A stretch of 36,307 nucleotides of DNA, from the NCBI GenBank assembly GCA_040006675.1, contig JBDTWM010000015.1, positions 1-36,307 on the forward strand. The letters are read 5' to 3'. Each line of letters begins with the position of its first letter. Position 1 is the stretch's first letter. A program made the translations under genes and the position numbers. Of this stretch, positions 15,134 through 24,420 are shown piece after piece. Under the pieces are notes generated by a model that was not told where the DNA came from, made no database searches, and worked only from the letters and a program-made list of their open reading frames with translations. The DNA is from Austwickia sp040006675. GTDB taxonomy: Bacteria; Actinomycetota; Actinomycetes; Actinomycetales; Dermatophilaceae.

Positions 15134-15877
15134 ATGGCCAGGATCCACAGGCTCCCCGAGCGGGACACCGGGTACGGCCTCACGCAGCGGCAAAAGCGGA
15201 TTCTCGACGTGATCAAGTCGGCCGTGAAGAAGCGCGGCTATCCGCCAAGCCTGCGCGAGATCGGCGACGCCGTCGGACTCACCAGTCCGTCCAGCGTCGC
15301 CCACCAGCTGGCGGCACTGGAACGCAAGGGTTATCTCCGTCGCGATCCGCACCGTCCGCGGGCCATCGAAATCGTCGCCATGCCGAGCACCACCCGGTCC
15401 CGCGGTGTGCGCACCCCGCCTCCCGTCCCGAAGGGGATCGCGCCGGATGACCCGTCGAGCGTCGAGGACGTCGATGAGACCGGCTCCGGCGACTCACGAC
15501 CGGCCCCGGCCTACGTCCCCCTCCTCGGACGCATCGCCGCCGGCGCCCCGATCCTCGCCGAGGAGGCCGTGACGGACGTCTTCCCCCTGCCGCGCCAGAT
15601 CGTCGGCGACGGAGAGCTGTTCCTCCTCGCGGTCAGCGGTGACTCGATGGTCGAGGCCGCCATCTGTGACGGAGACTGGGTGGTGGTGCGCCGTCAGCAG
15701 ACGGCAGACAACGGCGATGTCGTGGCGGCCATGCTCGACGGCGAAGCGACCATCAAGACGTTCAAGCGACGCGGCGGCCATGTCTGGCTCTTGCCGCACA
15801 ACGCGACGTACGAACCGATCCTCGGCGACGAAGCGGTCATCCTCGGCAAGGTGACGGCCGTCCTGCGCCGCCTCTGA
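15134..15877 (+). CDS. lexA: SOS repressor LexA
   Basis: LexA represses DNA-damage genes until RecA filaments trigger self-cleavage. The 247 residues contain the N-terminal winged helix (LTQRQKRILDVIKSAVKKRGYPPSLREIGDAVGL, recognition helix near 47-62), a long Pro/Asp-rich linker (about 82-126), and the S24 protease domain with the Ala136-Gly137 cleavage site, catalytic Ser171 in VSGDSMVEA and Lys208 in ATIKTFKR. The ATG is well set by AAGGAGG. It diverges from the LysM gene, with LexA-like boxes between, so autoregulation is expected. Confidence 0.98.
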   Translation: MARIHRLPERDTGYGLTQRQKRILDVIKSAVKKRGYPPSLREIGDAVGLTSPSSVAHQLAALERKGYLRRDPHRPRAIEIVAMPSTTRSRGVRTPPPVPKGIAPDDPSSVEDVDETGSGDSRPAPAYVPLLGRIAAGAPILAEEAVTDVFPLPRQIVGDGELFLLAVSGDSMVEAAICDGDWVVVRRQQTADNGDVVAAMLDGEATIKTFKRRGGHVWLLPHNATYEPILGDEAVILGKVTAVLRRL

Positions 15878-15931
15878 GGGGCTCCCCGGAGCCACGACGA
15901 CTCTCAGCAGCGATCAACTCCACTGATGTAG

Positions 15932-15946
15932 ATAACGTCACGTTAT
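15932..15946. promoter_or_regulatory. perfect palindrome at the LysR gene promoter
   Basis: ATAACGT-C-ACGTTAT is a perfect 15-bp palindrome in a GC-rich background. It touches the TATGCT -10 (15944-15949) of the LysR gene, the expected place for an autoregulatory LysR operator. Confidence 0.65.
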
Positions 15947-15949
15947 GCT
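15944..15949 (+). promoter_or_regulatory. candidate -10 of the LysR gene (leaderless)
   Basis: TATGCT ends 6 nt before the ATG. The GGAG in between is only 2 nt from the ATG, too close for a normal ribosome site. Confidence 0.5.
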
Positions 15950-15955
15950 GGAGCG

Positions 15956-16885
15956 ATGATCGACGCCGCAGGTTTGAGAGTCATGAAGGCCATCGCCGAC
16001 AAGGGCAGCTTCACCGCGGCCGCGTCCGCGCTCGAGTACTCCCAACCCGCCATCTCGCAGATGGTCCGACGCCTGGAGAAGCGCACCGGCACCGCGCTCG
16101 TCGAGCGCGTAGGACGCAGCGTCCGGCTCACCGAGGCCGGTGAGGTGCTGGCCCGTCACGCCGTCAGCGTGCTGTCCGCCCTCGAGGCCGCCGAGGAGGA
16201 GGTCGCCGCCATCGCCGGGCTGCGCGCCGGACGGGTGCGGCTCATGGCCTTCCCTTCATCGTCGGCCACCCTGGTGCCGAGGGCCCTCGCGAGCGTCCGG
16301 GAACGCTACCCAGACGTGACGGTCACCTTCACCGAAGGCGAACCACCTCAGTCCCTTGCTGCCCTGCGGGCCGGCGACTGCGATCTGGCGGTCGCGTTCA
16401 CCTACGAGGGCACCGACCTCGGCCGGGGTGAGGAAGCGCTCGACCAGTTCGTGTCGCATCCCCTGCTCGACGACGAGGTCCGACTCGTCGTACCGAACAA
16501 CCACCCCCTCGCGGACCAGCCCGTCGCACGCATTGCCGAACTCTCGGGCGACAACTGGATCGCGGGCTGCCCGCGCTGTCGCGGCCACCTGGTGCAGATG
16601 TGCGACACAGCGGGCTTCTCGCCGCGCGTCGGGTTCGAGACCGAGGACTACGTGGCGGTGCTGGGCTTCGTCGCGGCCGGCCTCGGCATCGCGCTCATCC
16701 CCGACCTGATTCTCGCGAGCGCCTCCAACCCCGGCGTGACGATCCTGCCGATCGACCCGCCGTCGCGACGCACGGTCCACGCCGTGACGACTCCGGACCT
16801 GTGCCGCGTGCCCGCCGTGCACGCCACGATCACGGCGCTCATCGACAGCGCCGTCGCGCTGGGCGCGGCGCGCGTTCTGACCTGA
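15956..16885 (+). CDS. LysR family transcriptional regulator
   Basis: The 309-residue protein has an N-terminal winged helix-turn-helix (1-60: LRVMKAIADKGSFTAAASALEYSQPAISQMVRRLEK) and a periplasmic-binding-like effector domain (about 92-300). The effector domain carries a CPRC pair (Cys205, Cys208) and Cys216, which could sense redox state or a metal; this is an inference. The ligand is unknown. It stands alone between lexA (78 bp upstream) and the convergent comEC, so its targets cannot be read from neighbours. A perfect palindrome overlaps its own promoter, which points to autoregulation. Confidence 0.93.
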   Translation: MIDAAGLRVMKAIADKGSFTAAASALEYSQPAISQMVRRLEKRTGTALVERVGRSVRLTEAGEVLARHAVSVLSALEAAEEEVAAIAGLRAGRVRLMAFPSSSATLVPRALASVRERYPDVTVTFTEGEPPQSLAALRAGDCDLAVAFTYEGTDLGRGEEALDQFVSHPLLDDEVRLVVPNNHPLADQPVARIAELSGDNWIAGCPRCRGHLVQMCDTAGFSPRVGFETEDYVAVLGFVAAGLGIALIPDLILASASNPGVTILPIDPPSRRTVHAVTTPDLCRVPAVHATITALIDSAVALGAARVLT

Positions 16886-16931
16886 GGCGCGTCGCCCGGG
16901 CGAGCCTCCTGCCCCGGCCCTGCACCTCCGA

Positions 16932-19307
16932 TCAGCGGGAGCGGGCGAGCGCCGGGACCCCGTCGACGACGCTCACGAGCAGGTCGCCGTCACGGTCGGT
17001 ACGGAAGACGGGCGCACCGACCAGCGCCAGGGTGGACAGCAACGACGGCGCCGGATGACCGAAGGTGTTGTCGGCGCCCAGGGAGATGAGGGCCATCCGA
17101 GGGTGCAGCCGCACGATCAGGTCGCGGTCGTGGTTCGCGGACCCGTGATGGGCTACCTTCAGCACGTCGACCGGACCGGAGTCACCGTCGCGAGTCAGCT
17201 CGGCACGGATGGCCACCGCCGCCTCGCGTTCGACGTCCGCCATGAGAAAGAGCCGTAGGCCGTCGGCATCGACGTCCAGGACCACGGAGTTGTTGTTGGG
17301 CACCGAGCCGGACGCGAGCCGCCCCTCGGGCCAACGTACCCGCGCCACGACCGACCCCCACCTCAGCACGTCCCCGCGGTGGACGCGCTGCAGCGTGAGT
17401 CCACGAGCGGACAGCGACGCGGCGACCCGCCGGGCGTCCTCGGGCGGATCGTCGACCGCTGCCGTAAAGACCTCGCGCACCGGCCAGCGCGTCAGCACCC
17501 CCTCTAACCCGGCGACGTGATCGGCGTGCATATGCGTCAGCACCATCGCGTCCACCGCCTCCACGCCGAGCCGGTCCAGACACCCCGCGATCAGTCCCGG
17601 CGTCGGCCCCGCGTCCACCACGACGGCCGACGATGGCCCCGTCCGCAGCACCATCCCGTCGCCCTGGCCGACGTCGCACAGCACGAACCGCCACCCCGGG
17701 TCCGGCCAGCTGCCACCCGGCGGGGGGAGGACGAAGGCCAGCGCGAGGCTCGTCACGGCCACGGCGGCCAGCGGGCGACGGACCGCCTGGGCGAGCAGCC
17801 ACGGTCCGCTGACCAGTACTGCGACGCTCACCCCCGCGAGCAGCAGCCCGCCGCCGATCCCCCCGGGCCACGGCACGGATCCGAAGGGGACCGTCGCTCC
17901 ACGGTGCGCCACCTGCGCGATCCCGAGCGCCGGGACGGCACCGAGCGCGGCCACCCACGTGCCGAGGGTCACCCACACTGCGGCAAGGAGCGCCGCGACC
18001 ACGCCCAGGATCGTCGCGGGCGCCACGAGGGGCGCCACAAGCAGGTTCGCCAGCACGCCGACCACCGACACCGACGACGTGAGCAGCACGATGACCGGCG
18101 CGCACAGCACCTGGGCCGCCACCGGGATCGCGAGCGCCGGCCCAACGCCCCGGAGGCGCCGCGGCAGGAACCTCCCGAACCACTCGCCCCACGGCCGGGC
18201 GAACACCAGCAACCCGATCGTCGCCAGGGTGGACAGGGCAAACCCGTACGACCGGGCCAACCATGGGTCCACGAGCAACAGGATCGACACCGCCGCCCCG
18301 AGAGCCGGCGGCCCGGCGGCCCGCCGCGACGCGGAGATCCCCACGAGCCCGACTGCCCCCATGACCGCGGCCCGCAGGACGCTCGGCTCGGGCCGCGCGA
18401 GGATCACGAATCCGAGCAGCGCCACCCCCGCCCACACCGGTCGCCAGCGCCGCGGCAGGTGGGCCGCCCGAGCGACCCCGAGGGCCGCCGCCAGCACGAT
18501 CGCCACATTGGAGCCACTCACCGCAGACAGGTGGGTCAGGCTCGTGGCGCGCATGTCGTCGGTGAGCTCGGGTGGGGTGAGGCTCGTGTCGCCGATGATC
18601 AGCCCCGGGAGGAGCCCGCGCGCGTCCTTCGGGAGGGGCTCGACGGCTGCGCGCAGGCGGGAACGGATGTGTTCGGCGCCCGCCGAGACGGCTCCAGCGC
18701 CCGCCACCACGTGCGGCGCTCCGATCGGTGTGAACCGCGCCACCACGTCCTCCCCGGCTGGCGCGGTGGCGAGCCGTCCGGACGCGCGGACGCGCTCGTT
18801 CCACCGCACCTGCCCCCATTCCTCGCTGGCCCACACCAGAACCGGGGTGGAGACGGCGGAACGGTTCCCTCGGCCGACCACCTCGTCGACCTCGAGCCGC
18901 ACGAGCACCATGTCGGCCCGGCGTTCCGGCCCCGCGCGCAGCAGGCGAGGGTCGCTGCCGACTCGCCCCTCCACCGTCACGAGCGCGCGCTGCCGGGCCA
19001 GCTCCGGCACCGGCCCCGCCTCCCGCAACGCGATCTGGAGGGCGGCGCCGGCCAGAAGGACGCAGGCGAGGGTCGCCACGAGGGCCGTGCTGGATGCCCG
19101 GCGGAGCTCCCGCACGCGCCACGCCCCACCCGCCACCAGCGCGGCCACGACGGAGCCGGCCGCGAGTGCGCCCGCACCGCCCGGCAGGAGCACCGCGAGA
19201 GCCGCCCACGCTGTGCAGGCCGGCACGATGAGGCGCAGGTCCAGTCGGTCGCCGGGCGGTCCGTCGGACGCGTCGTCGCCTCCGCGACGTCGGTGTTCCC
19301 CGCCCAC
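16932..19307 (-). CDS. comEC: ComEC/Rec2 DNA uptake channel
   Basis: ComEC forms the membrane channel that imports single-stranded DNA in transformation. The 791-residue protein has an N-terminal membrane/OB part (DUF4131 type, about 20-190), the multi-spanning Competence domain (about 210-530), and a C-terminal metallo-beta-lactamase-like domain with THMHADH (591-597) and AHHG (719-722), so the putative nuclease centre is intact. The GTG start directly follows the comEA stop (TAG-GTG) without a clear ribosome site, so translation is probably coupled. It ends 46 bp from the convergent LysR gene. In related genomes holA and rpsT often follow; here they lie elsewhere. Confidence 0.95.
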   Translation of the reverse strand: MGGEHRRRGGDDASDGPPGDRLDLRLIVPACTAWAALAVLLPGGAGALAAGSVVAALVAGGAWRVRELRRASSTALVATLACVLLAGAALQIALREAGPVPELARQRALVTVEGRVGSDPRLLRAGPERRADMVLVRLEVDEVVGRGNRSAVSTPVLVWASEEWGQVRWNERVRASGRLATAPAGEDVVARFTPIGAPHVVAGAGAVSAGAEHIRSRLRAAVEPLPKDARGLLPGLIIGDTSLTPPELTDDMRATSLTHLSAVSGSNVAIVLAAALGVARAAHLPRRWRPVWAGVALLGFVILARPEPSVLRAAVMGAVGLVGISASRRAAGPPALGAAVSILLLVDPWLARSYGFALSTLATIGLLVFARPWGEWFGRFLPRRLRGVGPALAIPVAAQVLCAPVIVLLTSSVSVVGVLANLLVAPLVAPATILGVVAALLAAVWVTLGTWVAALGAVPALGIAQVAHRGATVPFGSVPWPGGIGGGLLLAGVSVAVLVSGPWLLAQAVRRPLAAVAVTSLALAFVLPPPGGSWPDPGWRFVLCDVGQGDGMVLRTGPSSAVVVDAGPTPGLIAGCLDRLGVEAVDAMVLTHMHADHVAGLEGVLTRWPVREVFTAAVDDPPEDARRVAASLSARGLTLQRVHRGDVLRWGSVVARVRWPEGRLASGSVPNNNSVVLDVDADGLRLFLMADVEREAAVAIRAELTRDGDSGPVDVLKVAHHGSANHDRDLIVRLHPRMALISLGADNTFGHPAPSLLSTLALVGAPVFRTDRDGDLLVSVVDGVPALARSR

Positions 19308-20240
19308 CTAGACCGTCACGTGGGCCGTGAGCTGCGCGAGGAGCTTGGGCCCGATCCCCGGAACCTCGCCGAGTTCCTCGACCCGCGTGAAGCGACCGTG
19401 CTTCTGACGCCATTCCAGGATCTTCTTGGCCGTCACCGGCCCGACGCCGGGGAGCGTGTCCAATGCGGCGGCATCCGCCGAGTTGAGGTTCACTGGGCCA
19501 CCCGAGTCCCCGGCGCCGGCCGAGCCGGCGGCTCCCCGCGCGGAAGGACCGCTGCCCGGCGCCGCGGCGGCGGCCGCGGCCGCCGAGGCCTCTGGGGAGC
19601 CGCGGGCCGGGACGGAGATCTGCTCCCCGTCGATCACGACCCGGGCGAGGTTGACGACCCCCAGCTCCGCGCTCGCCAGCGGACCACCGGCCGCGGTCAC
19701 CGCGTCGCGCATCCGCGCGCCGGCCGTCACCGTGACCACGCCGGGCGTGCGGACATGACCCACCACGTGCACCAGCACGGGGCCTCCTGACGACGCCGAC
19801 GCCGACACGGCCGTCGAACCACCGCCCGGCGACTCCTTGGGTCGTTCGGACGCGTCCAGCGCGGACCCGCCCGACGCCGTGGGGGACGTCGGGGCGGCCA
19901 CCGGGGTGGGTGCCGCGGCCACGCGGGCGATCGCGGCGCGACCGGCCAGGAGTGCGAGAGCGACCAGTCCGACCAGCACGAGACCTGCCACGGCCAGCCA
20001 GGCGGGCCGGACGCTCGCCCCGCGCAGCGGCCCGGGCAGGGTCAGGACGGCCGGAGGCGGCGGCCTCAGGTCGCGATGCCTCGGGCCCCGGCCAGGACGG
20101 GACCGCTCCGAGCCGGGGTCGTCGTGGGCGTCGGGAGCGTCCGACATCACCGACGCATCGACGAGCCGGCCGGGGGCCGCCCGGGTCAGCAGTTGTTCGA
20201 CACGGTCCGGCGAAGGGGGCGAAGGGAACCTCAGACGCAT
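19308..20240 (-). CDS. comEA: ComEA-like DNA-binding competence protein
   Basis: ComEA binds incoming double-stranded DNA at the cell surface and hands it to ComEC. The 310 residues show a cytoplasmic Pro/Arg-rich N-terminus, one membrane helix (about 79-100), a flexible Ala/Pro/Ser linker, an SLBB domain (about 155-212, VHVVGHVRTPGVV), a second low-complexity Ala/Gly/Ser linker (about 214-248), and a C-terminal helix-hairpin-helix pair (VNLNSADAAALDTLPGVGP to VPGIGPKLL). The start is not well fixed: ATG 20240 or ATG 20147 (MSDAPDAH). The upstream 173 bp to degV hold no other gene or clear promoter. Confidence 0.93.
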   Translation of the reverse strand: MRLRFPSPPSPDRVEQLLTRAAPGRLVDASVMSDAPDAHDDPGSERSRPGRGPRHRDLRPPPPAVLTLPGPLRGASVRPAWLAVAGLVLVGLVALALLAGRAAIARVAAAPTPVAAPTSPTASGGSALDASERPKESPGGGSTAVSASASSGGPVLVHVVGHVRTPGVVTVTAGARMRDAVTAAGGPLASAELGVVNLARVVIDGEQISVPARGSPEASAAAAAAAAPGSGPSARGAAGSAGAGDSGGPVNLNSADAAALDTLPGVGPVTAKKILEWRQKHGRFTRVEELGEVPGIGPKLLAQLTAHVTV

Positions 20241-20413
20241 ACCCCCACGCTGAGCGATCGGGACGGCCCCGCGGGTGCCGAGTGCGCTCTGTTGTGGATG
20301 GGTGTGAGCCGCCCACGGGATGTGGACGACCGCCGCGGCAGCGGGTGGACCGTCCTCTCAGCGACGGCGCGTGGCGCAGCATCGCTGACAGGGCGCGGCG
20401 GAACGGGAGGGTT

Positions 20414-21274
20414 TCACCCTGCCGGGGCGATCACCACGCCGAGACTGCCTGGGCCCAGGTGCGTGGCTCCCACCATGCCCAGCTCGACGATCTGCAGCTC
20501 GCTCACCGGCGCACCGACCTCGCGGCACTCCCTGGCCACCGCCTCCGCCAGCGACCGCGCCCGCGAGGCCGCGCCCACGTGGTGCACGGTGAGCCGGACC
20601 GTACCCTCCGAGGCGCGGGCCGTCTCGCCCGCCAACGCGGCCAACCGCGAGATGGCGCGTCCCATGGTGCGCTGCTTCTCCAGAAGCTCGATGCGCCCGT
20701 CGCGCAGCTCCAGCAGCGGTTTGACCGCCAGGGCGGCACCGAGCATCGCCGAGGCCGCGCCGATACGTCCGCCCCGGCGGAGGAATTCCAGCGAGGCGAC
20801 GCAGAACAGCACCCGCGCGGCCCGCGCGCGTTCGGCGGCCACCTCGGCCACGGCGGCGGCATCCGCGCCCCTGGCGGCCGCCGCCGCGGCGTCCAGCGCC
20901 GCGTATCCGAGCGCAGCCGCCATGACCGACGAATCCACGACACGGACGGGGACGGGAGCGTCCAGGGCGGCCAGCCGTGCCGCGTCGCACGTGCCCGACA
21001 GCTGCGCGGACAGGTGCACGGAGACGATCGCGTCGGCGCCCTCGGACGCCAGTCGCTCGTAGGCACGCAGGAACACGGCGGGCGCGGGACGGGACGTCGT
21101 GGCTGACCCCGCCCGGGTGAGCGCGCGCCGCAGTTCCCCGACCGCCCGGTCCTCGCCCTCCACATACACGTCGTGATCGACGATGACCGACAGCGGCACG
21201 ACCGTGACGCCGGATTGCGCCAACGCGCCGTCCGGCAGGTAGGCCGTCGAGTCCGTGACCACCGCGACCCTCAC
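20414..21274 (-). CDS. DegV family fatty-acid-binding protein
   Basis: DegV/FakB-type proteins bind one fatty acid; some present it to a FakA kinase for phosphorylation. The 286 residues contain TDSTA (7-11), TTSRPAP (59-65, TSQPSP-like) and SAQLSGT (89-95), the usual ligand-contacting motifs. The start is GTG 21274 with a weak GGGG upstream. It lies 54 bp after leuS on the same strand and before comEA. No fakA is visible, so a role in fatty-acid phosphorylation is only possible. Confidence 0.9.
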   Translation of the reverse strand: MRVAVVTDSTAYLPDGALAQSGVTVVPLSVIVDHDVYVEGEDRAVGELRRALTRAGSATTSRPAPAVFLRAYERLASEGADAIVSVHLSAQLSGTCDAARLAALDAPVPVRVVDSSVMAAALGYAALDAAAAAARGADAAAVAEVAAERARAARVLFCVASLEFLRRGGRIGAASAMLGAALAVKPLLELRDGRIELLEKQRTMGRAISRLAALAGETARASEGTVRLTVHHVGAASRARSLAEAVARECREVGAPVSELQIVELGMVGATHLGPGSLGVVIAPAG

Positions 21275-21328
21275 GCGGACCCCGCGCGGCCGACCGCGCC
21301 CCTACCGCGATGCCCCACCATGCCCGCT

Positions 21329-24274
21329 CTATCCGGCCACGATGTTGACCAGCGTCGGCGGGCGCACGATCACCTTGCGCACCGTGGCGCCCTCGAGCAG
21401 CCCGGCCACCTTGGGGGCGGCCAGGGCCGCCGCCAGCAAGTCGTCCTCGCCGATATCGGCCGGCACCTGCAGCCGGTCGCGGACCTTGCCCTGGATCTGC
21501 ACGACGCAGGTCACCGCGTCCTCCACGAGGAGGGCCGGGTCGGCGACGGGGAACGGCTCGTACGCCAAGGAGTCGGCATGCCCCATCCGGGACCACAACT
21601 CCTCGGCCAGGTGCGGCGCGACCGGCGCGACCATCAGGACCAGCGCCTCGGCGGCCTCGCGCGGCACCACGTCGAGCTTCGTCAACCCGTTGGTCAGCTC
21701 GATGAGCTTGGCGATCGCGGTGTTGAACCGCAGGTGCTCCAGGTCGGCGCGCACCCCGTCGATCGTGCGGGCCAGCAGCTTGGCGGTCGCGGGCGCCAGC
21801 GAGCTCGTCTGGCCGGCGGCCGCGATCCGGCAGAGGCCGGTCTCCTCGTCCACGACGAGCCGCCACACGCGCTGCAAGAACCGTTGAGACCCCACGACGG
21901 CACGCGTCTCCCACGGCCGCGACACGTCGAGCGGGCCCATGCTCATCTCGTACACCCGGAACGTGTCCGCTCCGTAGGCGGCGAACATCTCGTCGGGCGT
22001 CGTCACATTCTTGAGCGACTTACCCATCTTCCCGTACTCGCGGGTGACCGGCTCGCCCTCCCACGTCCACGTCGGTTCGCCGCCGTTCTGGCCGGCCGGA
22101 TGCTCCACCACCTCCGCGGCCGGGACGGCCTGACCGCGGGCGTCGCGGAACGCGTACGCCTGGATGTACCCCTGGTTGAACAGGCGGCGGTACGGTTCCG
22201 CGCCGCTCACGTGCCCCAGGTCGAAGAGGATCTTGTGCCAGAACCGGCTGTACAGCAGGTGCAGCACCGCGTGTTCCACGCCGCCGACATACAGGTCTAC
22301 CCCGCCCGGGTCGGGCGCCCCCGCGGGCATCGACGCCGGCAGCCCCAGCGCAGGAGTGGCCTGCGGGCCGAGCCAATACCGTTCGACCTCCGGGTCCACG
22401 AACGCGACCGCGTTGGTCGGGTCGAGGTAGCGGATCTCGTACCAACACGAACCCGCCCATTGCGGCATGACATTCAGTTCACGGTGGTACGTGGCGAGGC
22501 CGTCGCCGTGGCCGTCCGCCGACAGGTCCAGCTCCACGCTCGCCCAGTCGTGCGCCTTGGCCAGCGGCGGGACCGGCTCGCTGTCGCCGTCGTCCGGGTC
22601 GTGCTCGGTCGGGCTGTAGTCCTCGACCTCGGGTAGCTCGACCGGCAGCAGGTCGGCGGGCAGCCCGATCGGCAGGTCGTGCTCGTCGTACACGATCGGG
22701 AAGGGCTCGCCCCAGTAGCGTTGCCGACTGAACAGCCAGTCGCGCAGCTTGTACGTGACGGCGCCGCGCCCGACGCCGCGCGCTTGCAGCCACGTGGTCA
22801 TCCGGTCCTTGGCCTCGTCCTTGCCCAGTCCGTTGAGGTCGATGCCCGCTCCGGCGCTGTTGATCGAGGGACCGTCGCCGGTGTACGCCTGGTCCAGCGG
22901 GTGATCCGGCGGCGGCTGCACGGTCCGGACGATGTCCAGGTCGAACTGCGTGGCGAAGTCCCAGTCGCGTTCGTCCTCGGCGGGCACGGCCATGATGGCG
23001 CCGGTCCCGTATCCCATCAGGACGTAGTCCGCGACGAACACCGGGATGGGCGCCCCGTTCACCGGGTTGACAGCGAAGGTCCCGATGAACACGCCCGTCT
23101 TGACCTTGTTGTCAGCCTGCCGCTCCAGATCGCTCTTGGCCGCGGACTGCGCCCGGTAGGCCGCGACGGCGGCGGCAGGCACGTCGTGCCCGCCGGTCCA
23201 CACCGCGCGCGTGTCAGCCGGCCACGCGGCCGGCACCAGCATGTCCACCAGCGGATGCTCGGGGGCCAGCACCATGAACGTCGCACCGAACAGCGTGTCG
23301 GGTCGGGTCGTGAACACCTCGATCGTCGTGTCCGCACCGTCCACGGTCGGCGCCGAGAACAGCACGTTCGCGCCGGTGCTGCGTCCGATCCAGTTGCGCT
23401 GCATCAGCTTCACCGGCTCCGGCCAATCGAGCCGGTCGAGGTCGTTCAGCAACCGGTCGGCGTACGCGGTGATCCGCATCTTCCACTGCCGCAGATTGCG
23501 CTTGAACACCGGGTAGTTGCCGATGTCGGAGCGTCCCTCGGCGGTGACCTCCTCGTTGGCCAGGACGGTGCCGAGGCCGGGGCACCAGTTGACCGGCGCC
23601 TCGGACAGATACGCCAAGCGGTAGCCGTCGACGACCCGACGTCGCTCCACGTCGTCCAGGCCGGCCCAGGCGGTCCCGTCCGGCAACGCCCGCACCCCGA
23701 GCCTGAACTCGTCCTCCAGCTCCGCGATCGGCCGCGCGCGCCCGCTGCCGACGCCGTCGCGGGTCGGTGCGTGCGGGTCGAACCAGGAGTTGAACGCCTG
23801 CAGGAAGATCCACTGCGTCCAGCGGAAGAATCCCGGATCCGTGGTGGCGATACTGCGCCGGTCGTCATGCCCCAGGCCGAGGCGGCGCAGTTGGCGACGC
23901 ATGTTCGTGATGTTGTCGGCCGTGGTCAACGCCGGGTGCTGCCCGGTCTGCACCGCGTACTGCTCGGCCGGCAGCCCAAACGCGTCGTACCCGAGCGCGT
24001 GCAGCACGTTCTTGCCGGTCATCCGCTGGAACCGTGAGAAGACGTCGGTCGCGATGTATCCCAGCGGGTGACCCACGTGCAAGCCCGCGCCCGAGGGGTA
24101 GGGGAACATGTCGAGCACGAACAGCTTGTCCCGCCCGGCCACTTTCTCCGGTTCCCCGATCGGCCCGGTCGGGTTCGGCGCCCAGAAGGTGTGCTCGGCC
24201 TCCCACCGGTCTTGCCACGATGTCTCGATCGTGGCGGCCAGCTCGGCGGTATAGCGGTACGGGGTCTCGCTCAT
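21329..24274 (-). CDS. leuS: leucyl-tRNA synthetase
   Basis: LeuRS charges tRNA-Leu. The start ATG 24274 has GAGGAAG 7 nt upstream and gives 981 residues; the frame remains open further upstream only by chance. It has the HIGH-type motif HVGH (66-69), the CP1 editing domain (about 240-430, with TTRPDTLFG and GYGTGAIMAVPAEDERD), the KMSKS loop as KMGKS (749-753), YEMSMGPLDVSRPW, and the C-terminal anticodon-binding domain. It is about 100 residues longer than E. coli LeuRS; the extra includes a segment after the HIGH region (about 190-225, RPIAELEDEFRLGVRALPDG), seen in actinobacterial enzymes as far as I recall. A structured leader precedes it (see attenuator). Confidence 0.97.
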   Translation of the reverse strand: MSETPYRYTAELAATIETSWQDRWEAEHTFWAPNPTGPIGEPEKVAGRDKLFVLDMFPYPSGAGLHVGHPLGYIATDVFSRFQRMTGKNVLHALGYDAFGLPAEQYAVQTGQHPALTTADNITNMRRQLRRLGLGHDDRRSIATTDPGFFRWTQWIFLQAFNSWFDPHAPTRDGVGSGRARPIAELEDEFRLGVRALPDGTAWAGLDDVERRRVVDGYRLAYLSEAPVNWCPGLGTVLANEEVTAEGRSDIGNYPVFKRNLRQWKMRITAYADRLLNDLDRLDWPEPVKLMQRNWIGRSTGANVLFSAPTVDGADTTIEVFTTRPDTLFGATFMVLAPEHPLVDMLVPAAWPADTRAVWTGGHDVPAAAVAAYRAQSAAKSDLERQADNKVKTGVFIGTFAVNPVNGAPIPVFVADYVLMGYGTGAIMAVPAEDERDWDFATQFDLDIVRTVQPPPDHPLDQAYTGDGPSINSAGAGIDLNGLGKDEAKDRMTTWLQARGVGRGAVTYKLRDWLFSRQRYWGEPFPIVYDEHDLPIGLPADLLPVELPEVEDYSPTEHDPDDGDSEPVPPLAKAHDWASVELDLSADGHGDGLATYHRELNVMPQWAGSCWYEIRYLDPTNAVAFVDPEVERYWLGPQATPALGLPASMPAGAPDPGGVDLYVGGVEHAVLHLLYSRFWHKILFDLGHVSGAEPYRRLFNQGYIQAYAFRDARGQAVPAAEVVEHPAGQNGGEPTWTWEGEPVTREYGKMGKSLKNVTTPDEMFAAYGADTFRVYEMSMGPLDVSRPWETRAVVGSQRFLQRVWRLVVDEETGLCRIAAAGQTSSLAPATAKLLARTIDGVRADLEHLRFNTAIAKLIELTNGLTKLDVVPREAAEALVLMVAPVAPHLAEELWSRMGHADSLAYEPFPVADPALLVEDAVTCVVQIQGKVRDRLQVPADIGEDDLLAAALAAPKVAGLLEGATVRKVIVRPPTLVNIVAG

Positions 24275-24304
24275 CTCGCGTCTTCCTCGAATCTGGTGTG
24301 ACCT

Positions 24305-24337
24305 GGCCGTGATCCGGCCCCTCGGCCTGTGCCGAGG
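24305..24337 (-). promoter_or_regulatory. two hairpins before the leuS ribosome site
   Basis: A perfect 7-bp stem CCTCGGC/GCCGAGG with a 4-nt loop (24320-24337) is followed by a 5-bp stem GGCCG/CGGCC (24305-24319). They lie 20-50 nt before the leuS ribosome site and may shape its access. Confidence 0.5.
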
Positions 24338-24376
24338 AGACGCAGGCGTATCGGCGCCGCCGCGCGAACATGAAGA

Positions 24377-24398
24377 GACCCCTGACACGGCAGGGGTC
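24377..24398 (-). terminator. attenuator-like hairpin in the leuS leader
   Basis: A perfect 8-bp stem GACCCCTG/CAGGGGTC with a 6-nt loop is followed by TCTTCATGTT, a moderately T-rich run. The loop sequence can instead pair with GACACCGG right after the leader-peptide stop (24419-24412), giving 7 pairs with one bulge, which would open this stem. Confidence 0.5.
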
Positions 24399-24420
24399 GA
24401 CCACGCTGAGTCCGGTGTCG

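Noticed and set aside
16892..16903. 12-bp palindrome TCGCCCGGGCGA between LysR and comEC as bidirectional terminator
   Set aside because: Little room for a loop and no T-run; palindromes of this base content are common by chance here.
17517..19790. 757-codon open frame opposite comEC/comEA
   Set aside because: Composition is Arg/His/Pro/Gly-rich and without any motif; it is the antisense image of GC-biased comEC/comEA.
17182..20382. 1066-codon minus-strand frame overlapping comEC and comEA in another phase
   Set aside because: Gly/Arg/Ala-rich shadow; comEA and comEC have full domains in their own phases.
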